DNA of 64,000 bases from Symsagittifera roscoffensis (Eukaryota > Xenacoelomorpha > Acoela > Convolutidae), in contig NC_087065.1 of the NCBI RefSeq assembly GCF_963678635.1, positions 26,309,254 to 26,373,253 on the forward strand. Direction: 5' to 3'. Under the pieces are notes generated by a model. It was not told the origin of the DNA. It made no database searches and was given only the letters and a program-made list of their open reading frames with translations. Positions within the stretch are counted from its first letter, which is position 1. The number at the start of each line of letters is the position of its first letter. Positions 56,208-64,000 of the stretch are shown piece after piece. A program made the position numbers and the translations under genes.

Positions 56208-57060
56208 TACAGGTAGCATAGTTTTTCGCAAATTTTTTCAACTAAAGCGTTTTAGATCGGGTCTTTTGCATTGAACTAGAAGAGTATAGGCCTTCTGAGC
56301 TCGGATCAATAATTTTTAGGTCGAAAGGAACAAAATTGCGGAAAAAGTTAGGCGGAACCTATAAGAGACAAATTTTTTGACTTTAGAAAAAAGACGTTTT
56401 GGTTAATTACTTTGGGACTACTGAGCATATCCAGTTGATCTTGGTACCAATAGATCAGAAATTAGCTGAGCTTACTGATAGGGACAAAAGTTTTTGGAAA
56501 AGTAAGCGTGAAAATTTTTTTTGAGATTGTTTTTAGCAAGTTCACCAATTTGGGAGGGTAGACCCTTCACGTTTAATAATTTCTTTTAGAAAAGCCCTTA
56601 TACCCCTACCAAAAGGTAATAGCGGTTGTATAAAGTAATTTTAGGCCGTTCTAGATGAAAAGAGAAGGCTAAAGCACAGAAAAACCTAATCGAGCCGAAG
56701 TTAGGCGAGCGATAAGACCCTTCACCGTTAGTGTGAATTGTCAAATAAGAGGCTTAACTTCAATCCGGAAGGGTCTAGGAAAGTAGTAAATACCCTTCCT
56801 AGTTAATTGAAAAAGCAAAATTGCATAGGAGAACGTATCCGGAGGGGTATAGGTTGAAAGAAGGAAATCTCCGAAAAGCTACTTTTACAAAACCGGGGGG
56901 CTCCCAATCCGGAGGGGTCAAAAATTTTTTACAAAACCAGAGGGGTCCGAATCCGGAGGGGTCTTATATTAACTAACTCAGAGGGGTTCCAATCCGGAAG
57001 GGTCTAAATTTTGTTAGTCCAGAAGGGTCCTATTTGTGCCAATCCGTAGGGGTATCATTT

Positions 57061-57841
57061 TATTAAAGGACTTAGGTAGACGGAAGAAAGACTAAAGTGA
57101 GAGGTATTAGGTTATTAGCAGACAGGCTAGGAATCAGTGACTGCACTGGTAACTTGCCCTTCAATAAAAACCAGACCAAAATAAAACAGGTCCGAACTCG
57201 AATATTCGCGACACTAAGTCTAAACTAAAAAGAGCGTAATTCATTGGTGTGGATTGTAACACAATACGTTTTTGTGAAAAGTGACTGCCCTGAGGATTGT
57301 AGTAGGTCTAGCTCGGGCAGTCCGAAGGCAGATAAGTAACACAGTACTCGGTGGATGCAATAGAAGCCCACTTGAAAAAATTACTGCCTTCAAAGTTTTG
57401 TCTGTTTGGTGCAGCACCGAGCAGGGAAAGCTTTTTCTTTAAAAGACGAGTTCGACTATTGTACTGCGACCGACTAAAAGTACAATACACATACGTTTTT
57501 TTTATAGAGGCATTCATATTCTGTCATTATATATATTTTTTTGTTTTTGTTTTTGATTTTAAATCAACATAAACTGTGTTTGATTGGGTAGTGAGTACAC
57601 TATCTTTTAAATTGACTGATAACATCATACTGTGCTAGTTTTCAAATCTTACGACCGATAATCGGTTAGTGTGAATAAATTATATACAAATGGTACTCTG
57701 ATAACATACAGGGATTCGTGGTCACTATTTAATAGAATCTTGTGAAATTTATTGTGTTGTGTCATTATTATTGGTAATCAAACTATAAGGTCACTAGCAA
57801 TCGAATTAAGTGTATAGGCATTAAGAAGTGACAAGTAGAGA
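57061..57841 (+). other. Leader between motif array and gag
   Basis: No gene is seen. It contains a small inverted repeat GAAGGCAG...CTGCCTTC (about 57325 and 57388). I could not identify a convincing primer binding site or LTR border. Frames at 57351-57572 are not supported. Confidence 0.3.
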
Positions 57842-60800
57842 ATGAGTCTAGACAAGTCAAGGATACCGAAAAGAGGTAATAGCTCTAGGAAATTCATACC
57901 TGAAAAGCAAAGAAAAACGATGACCGATCCTTTCGTGGATTGGATCAAACGAGCCCGGACCGACAAAGGGGAGACGGTTTCAGGCAGATAGGTTGAAACA
58001 AGAAGTCAGAAGACCTCAGAAGAACTATTAGAAGTGGAGGTCAATACGGACCATGCCATGAACAAAAACCAGGAAGTACATGGACTGGAAGGGAGAGGCA
58101 GAAGGCTGGCGAGTGAATCTACTCCGGTAGAACAAGGCCATGATTTTGCCACTTCCACCGGGACATTGGATCGAGAGGAGATGTCGGAACTGTCCGACAT
58201 CTCAACTGAAATAGCGGCAACAAGAAGATCTCCAACAGACAACACTATGATGGCAGGCGGAACTGAGAAACAAACAACGTCATCATCGTTCTCGGAAAGA
58301 ATGAGGAACACCTTAGGAAACATCTTTCCATTCACCATGGGAGGGGGCGCAGGAAATGAAGGTGAATCCCAGGAGGAGGCGGACGAAGAAGAGCAAGTGG
58401 ATTTTGGGTCTCAATTTAGCCTCAATAATTCGACCCAGGAGAATGAGGCATATGTCGGAAGAGAGACTGGAACCATGGACAAGTTTGGTGTGGTGAGAAC
58501 GATGGTGTGGTGAGAAGCAAAGAGGTAAACACACCGGGCCAGTCAAGAGACTTCGCGATTATGACAAATTCAGAGCTGCAAACTGGGGAGAGTAGAATCA
58601 GAGGGCTAGGCAACGCATTGGCGGATCCTGAGGTGGATAATGAAAAGACGTCGAGGCAGAGAGTCAAGGCCCGAATCTCGACCAGCACGAAGCTACCTGG
58701 GACCGACAGGGTTACACCGCCACTAGTGACGCCACTCGTGGAAAACGGGGCAGCACTAGAAGAAGCCCTGAACAACATAGTGGACAGTTTAGGAGAACAA
58801 AATGAACAGATGTCCATAAGAATGAGTGAACTAGAAAGGGCAGTTCACATTGAAAGAGAAAGTCTGCGGGAAGAAATAAACCGCAATAGACAAGAAGTTG
58901 GTAGGAGTGAAAAACGCTTGAAAGAAAGAACGGACGAGCATATGGCGAAGAACTTGTCGCGAATGACAAGAGAAGCGGAACAGAGAGAGTTACGCTTAAG
59001 AGACGACATGGAGAAGTTAAGAATTCAGCAAGAGCAGTCTCTTGGGACTCTTGACACAAAGATAGACGCGATGATGGAGAGGCGAACTCAGGCTATCATG
59101 GATAGGTTGGACGGGCTACTAGGCAGCAACAGTGGACCAAAAGAAGGGGAACCGAACTCGGGAGGTCCCAGCAGGGAGCCGAAGGTGAACTTCAATGACC
59201 ATCAAAGGAGGAGGACATATGGATCCACTAGAGGTAGGGGCAGTTCATCAGACTATGCCACAAGGGATAAAAGAACATGGGGTCCGAACAGTAGAGCAAG
59301 TTCATCGGGAAACAGACAGACCTCTAACGAACGACCAACGCAAGGCACACATGCGACTGGGAGAAGTGATTCCGGTAACAGAGGGCATGCAAGCCCGGGG
59401 AGGAGTCATGTGGGCCAAGCGGGAAACACTCACGGCGATTCGGATTGCAGGGATGCACCGCATACAGAGCCTTTGACAAGGTGTGAGGACACTCAGGCGG
59501 GACACTCAAGGGATGCTACGGCAATAGCAACAGCCTTTCAACCCCTAAACAGGTCTTTGGAGACATTCCTTACAAGGTTATCCAGAACCAATGAACCCAG
59601 TGAGAAGTCCAGAAGAGTCTTTAAGAAACCAAGATGCTATAAAGACGAATCTGATGGCTGTATTGATACCTGGATAGAGGTAATGAAGCTGCATTTCGAG
59701 GAAGAGGACTTGTCGGAGAGACAGGAATGCAGTGCGCTCACCAGCAACTTGGAAGGGACAGCCCTGAACTGTGTCATGGCCAAGAAGCAATATCAGCGTG
59801 ACACAGCTGAGAAAATCTTCGAAATCTTGTTAAACCGTTTCGGATCAGGGGTGCAGGGGCACCAAGCGATGATGCGCTTCGAGAAACGGAGGCAACGAGA
59901 AGATGAAACGATAGACTAGTTTCTCGATGACTTGGAAATTCTGAGAAGACGCAGCCAACCGGATGAGTCAAACCGAAGGATGAACCTGGCCGCAGCCTCA
60001 AAATTCATCGATGGTGTGAAGAATGATGAACTTCGAACAATGCTAGCAACGCATTACACACCACTATCAACCAATGCGCCAACACCAGAGGAGTTGAGGC
60101 TCAAGTCAAAAGAGTATCTTTTGTTGAAACCTCCTTCGAGATCTGGATACTACAAGAACAATTATGGCATTTTTAACAACGGACCAGCAAACCAAGGGAA
60201 CAATTGGTACAAACCGAGGGATGATATGGACAAGAGACGCTCTTGTGCCAATTGCAGTTCAACGGACCATCATGTGTCAGCATGCCCTACTTACAAACAA
60301 GGCATGAAAGCAATAGGCTTTAGCCTCGAGGACGAAGATGCGTCAGAAGTTGACCATGAGAATTTCATGAGAGGAGTAATTGCAAAATTCGGCCCGATGT
60401 GTTTCTTTTGCAACTTGGAAGGTCATTTTAAATCAGATTGTCCACAATTCTGGGATGCAGTGGCAGACATCAAGCATCCAAGGCATGAGGAAGCTTTATC
60501 AGGAGTGAAAGCCAGCAAGGCTCGCCTGTTGAGTGAAGCGGAGGCGCGCAGAAAAGACAAACCGCAAGAGCTGGCGACGAAGAAAATGCAAGCGGTAACT
60601 GAAAAGACATTTGAACCAGAACCAGTGACTGCGGCCGATGACTTCAAGATTGATTATAGGGCAGCCGCGAGGGATGCTCTAAATAGAGTGCAGCAGGAAC
60701 TGGTGACGAAAGAGATCGAACAGAAAGTGAAACTCGAACTGGAGAATGAGAAACTACAGGAGCAACTGAATACCTTCGAAGTAACGGAGGTCGAGGAGAC

Positions 60801-61773
60801 TAAAGCACCAAGCAGTTTGAGCATGAAACTTAATGTGATCTCCGATCAGAGGTTCGGCATGGTGCCGCAAGGAAGCAAGATACAGTCGATAATCTCAGTG
60901 GCTGGACACCAGGTAATCAGAAATCTGAGTGAACCATCCGAGTTCACTGTGATGCATTTGGACACATATGCAGATTATCTGAGGCAGGTGGAGCCACGCA
61001 CCGAGCCGAGAGCTGTGCGAGCACTACTAACGACGGGTGGCCCTCGCATGAAGAAACTTCATGGACGCTACCTAGAGGTCTATGGGCCGTATCAAGTGAT
61101 GCTGAATGTGGATGGAATCAGTATCTACACCAGGACTTATGTAACAACAGATGATGACCAAATGGGGCAGATCTATTTGGGTGAGGAGGAACTCAGAGTC
61201 CGCAGGATAGGCCATGACGCCATGATGGAACAAGACGCAGTACACATTGGGTATGAAGCAGATGTGACCGCACATCTGCTCGACACCAAAGGAACAAAAA
61301 TCGGAGTCACAGGGCTTCTGGACACGGGAGCGGTAGTGAGTGTGATGCCGATAAAAACTTGGGAAAGAATGGGCTTCATGCGGGAAGATCTAATGCCAAC
61401 GAAACTCCGACTAGCCGCCGCCAATCGAGGAGCTATTTACGTAGCCGGAAGAACACCAATAACGGTCCTTCACATGGGAGGACGGGATCTTTGGATGAGC
61501 TTCCTGGTGGTAGAGAATTTGGACGACGCCGACCAATTCATCTTGGGCAGAGATTTTGTCAGGAATTTTGACGTGATGATTGACTTGAACAACGGTCTGA
61601 TACGGATTAGAAACCCGGACCGGAAGTATGTTAAGAAACTAATTAATAGGATAATAACAGACGAAAACAAGGGACCAATTTTTTTAGATAGAAAAGTAAA
61701 ACTACAGCCAGGACAAGCTGTGGTGGCAATTTTTAGAATGAGGAATTTGAATTCGTTAAGTGATAGTAAATAG
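57842..61773 (+). pseudogene. Third Ty3/gypsy element: gag and protease, broken
   Basis: ATG 57842 opens a frame beginning MSLDKSRIPKRGNSSRKF. Domains in order: acidic N-terminus; long coiled coil (about 58750-59120); Arg/Gly/Ser-rich basic region (about 59190-59500); gag capsid-like domain (CIDTWIEVMKLHFEEEDLSE, about 59660, through ASKFIDGVKNDELRTMLATH, about 60040); two CCHC knuckles, CANCSSTDHHVSACP (60244) and CFFCNLEGHFKSDCP (60399); aspartic protease LLDTGAVVSVMP (61315) with ILGRDFVRNFDVMID (about 61540). Breaks: TAG at 57989, a frameshift with a local duplication at about 58486-58515, TAG at 59917 and TAG at 61771. Similarity of the sequence on both sides shows each break falls inside the original frame. 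GC content is clearly higher than in flanking DNA. Confidence 0.82.
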
Positions 61774-64000
61774 GTTTGCTTAGTACCGAATCCAAATAGT
61801 CAGAGTTCGGTGATTTTAGGCCGGAGCTTCTCGGTAACGCGAAACAGACTGTGTGTCAGTGTGTTATTGAACACACTGGACACCACGGTTTCAATCCAGC
61901 GTGGAAAGAAGCTTGGCTACGCTTTGCCGATGAGGACCGACTATGAGGAGACACAAAATCTGAAGAAACATAGTGTGAAAGACTGTCCTTTTCATGCCAA
62001 TAAAGATAAAACTTTAGAGAGGATTAATGAATTAAAATCTATTCATAAATTGTTTTCAATGAAATTTGAAACGGACGATGGCTTATCAAGCTGCTCGAAT
62101 TTTCCGGAACGCCCCTCGTCATACGAACTAGAATCTGACAAACCGGTTTTGCCAGAGATAGAACATTCAAAAGGAAAAATAGGTGAGGAAGATTTCGAAA
62201 AATTGCGGGACCTCCTAAATCGGAACGCAGATGTATTTTCAAAACATAAGGCGGATATCGGTTGATGTAATTTCGTTGAACACGAAATCGAACTTGAAGA
62301 GGGCGCCGTTCCCCATAGGGAAGGCGCAAGACGAATGACGCCACACAAATTGGAAGCGTGCCGAGCGGAAATAGAAATGTTGCTTGAATACGACATGATA
62401 GAACCCTCGAAATCGCCATGGGGTTGTGGGGTAGTAATGGCAAAAAAGAAAGGGGGCAGCTTAGATTTTGTTGCGACTTTCGTTACTTGAACGCGGTAAC
62501 GATAAAAGATGCGTACCCGATACCGCGAATAGACGAGAGCCTATCTAAGCTTGGTGATGCCAAGTTCTTCACCACATTGGACTAGGGTTCTGCCTTCTGG
62601 CAGGTCCCTCTGCGTAAGAAGGATAGAGAGAAAACCGGATTCGCGTGCGAATTGGGATTGTACCAGTGGAAGAGCATGCCCTTCGGCTTGTGCAATGCAA
62701 CGGCTACTTTTCAAAGACTGATGGCTCAGGCTTTGACGAGAGTGACCAAGAAGTACGGGAATCTCGTGATGTGTTACGTGGATGACGTAGTCATAGCGAC
62801 ACCGACCCTGGAAGACCACATTGATAGGCTCGATGAGGTCTTTGGATGCATGAAAAGAGCAGGATTGAAGTGCAAACCATCGAAATGTGAAATCCTTAGG
62901 GATTCGATTAAGACCTGGTAAGAATGGTGGATACGCATGGTGTGAGGCCGGACCCGGAAGCAGTGGAAGCAGTGTTGACATGGAAAGCTCCCAGAACGGA
63001 CACACAGCTCCTGAGCTTCCTAGGGTTTGCCAATTACTACCGGGAATTCATAAAAGGATATGCGGACAAGGTGTATCCGATGCAGAAGCTGATGCGCAAC
63101 AAGGAAAAAAAAAGTTCGAATGGAACGATGAGGCACAAGTTGCTTTCGAGAACATAAAGCGGGAACTGTGCGAAGCGCCAGTGCTAGGCATGCCTACAGA
63201 AAAGGGAATGTATGTTCTCGACACAGACGCATCGGTTGTAGCCATCTCAGGAATATTGCATCAGGAGCAAGAATGGAACGGAAGAACGGTTCTCCGTCCC
63301 ATTGCATACGGCAGCAAGGTCTTGAGTGACACAGAGATGAAATATGGCGCACCAAAAGCAGAAATGTTTGCAGTAGTCGTCTTCGTGGAAAAGTACCGTT
63401 CATACTTGGGGAGCGCTCCCTTGAAGTTACGCGTGGACAACAGAGGGTTATCCTGGTTGAAGACCTACTCGATGGATCAGAGTTATATCGGTAGATGGAT
63501 AGTAAGATTGGATGGCTACCATATGATAATTGAACATAGGATGCGTGATAAACACCAGAATGCTGACAGCCTCAGCAAGAAAACTGAGTTCTATGAAAGA
63601 TTGGAGCAGAAGCAGGCCAATCAGGCGGAAATAAAGGAGGGATTCTCGTTTCTGGACAAAGAAACATATGAAGCGCTTCCCTTAACGAGATGGTTGGATA
63701 AGTCTGGGCATCCAATTCCAGGGCATCCTGAGTTACCTGTAGAGAAGGCAGCCGAGATAAAGATCCCATCCAAGGAGGACCCGGTCCCCTTGGATCTGTT
63801 GCTGCGCTCGAATCTGGTCCAGCAAGAACTCTCTCGCATGAACATAAACAGCCTCTCATTATTGGATAAAACGGTGCAGGTCACACCGCAAGTGATGCGG
63901 ATGCTGGGTGGATTGTTAGAAAGAGAACTGACCAGAGATGACCCCGATTGGATGACCCACATGATCAGATGGGCCATCAGGGGGTCGAAAAAGTATATCA
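61774..64000 (+). pseudogene. Third Ty3/gypsy element: RT and RNase H, broken, runs off the window
   Basis: Continues the frame past the TAG at 61771. The RT domain shows EYDMIEPSKSPWG (about 62390), PIPRIDESLSKLGDAKFFTT (about 62520), MPFGLCNATATFQRLMAQ (about 62680) and the catalytic box CYVDDVVIA (62775-62786). The thumb follows with FLGFANYYREFIKGYADKV. RNase H shows VLDTDASVVAISGILHQ (about 63210), PIAYGSKVLSD and DKHQNADSLSKKTE (about 63550). The frame then stays open to 64000 with a linker toward the integrase, which lies outside. Breaks: TGA 62263, frameshift near 62460, TAG 62583, frameshift near 62912-62922, and a frameshift in the A9 run near 63105-63113. Confidence 0.85.

Larger units (their letters stand above)
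54340..57060 (+). repeat. Array of ~12 CCGGARGGGT motifs in the leader of the third LTR element
   Basis: AATCCGGA(A/G)GGGT(C) or a close variant occurs at about 54403, 55460, 55489, 56196, 56762, 56837, 56906, 56950, 56991 and 57041, with weaker forms at 55722 and 57016. Complementary forms GACCCTTCACCG / AGACCCTTCACG occur at about 55664, 56570 and 56715. Spacing tightens toward 56.8-57.05 kb. The stretch is uncoded and precedes gag by 0.8 kb. It may be LTR or 5' leader, but the window ends before any 3' LTR that could confirm this. Confidence 0.6.

Overview
The window looks like AT-rich, repeat-laden animal nuclear DNA. It carries two intron-split host genes, both on the + strand and both apparently complete. 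Smad4 spans 6548-10617: 8 exons, 546 codons, and the co-Smad of TGF-beta/BMP signalling. MMS19 spans 18776-42101: 7 exons, 1006 codons, and the HEAT-repeat substrate adaptor of cytosolic iron-sulfur assembly. A Smad gene points to a metazoan. The third LTR element resembles Ty3/gypsy elements I associate with cnidarians and other marine invertebrates, but the species cannot be named from sequence alone.

Layout. 0-6.3 kb: a decayed non-LTR retroelement (PHD-type finger, reverse transcriptase, zinc motif and nuclease-like tail), a pair of related 3'-flank repeats, and an antisense reverse transcriptase scrap. 6.5-10.6 kb: Smad4, whose last intron is filled with dispersed repeats. 10.6-18.7 kb: no host gene, only repeats and a scrambled LINE remnant. 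18.8-42.1 kb: MMS19. Its two long introns (3 and 6) each contain one decayed Ty3/gypsy element in antisense, plus a 176-bp satellite, tRNA-derived SINEs, a long hairpin-bounded repeat family and a MITE. 42.1-54 kb: no host gene recognised; it holds MITE-like elements, repeat pairs, a degenerate tandem repeat and a second LINE. 54-64 kb: a third Ty3/gypsy element on the + strand. It has a long leader studded with a CCGGARGGGT motif, then gag, protease, reverse transcriptase and RNase H, and runs off the window end.

The host genes are unrelated and not co-regulated as far as the sequence shows. Both are supported by family-conserved residues, exon phases that fit together, and total lengths close to the human proteins. 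All three LTR elements and both LINEs carry stops or frameshifts and are probably immobile. The most interesting unexplained material is non-coding: the hairpin-bounded tRNA-like repeat family, the motif array and paired hairpins in the third element's leader, two foldback elements with 8-bp target duplications, and a GC-AG intron in each host gene.
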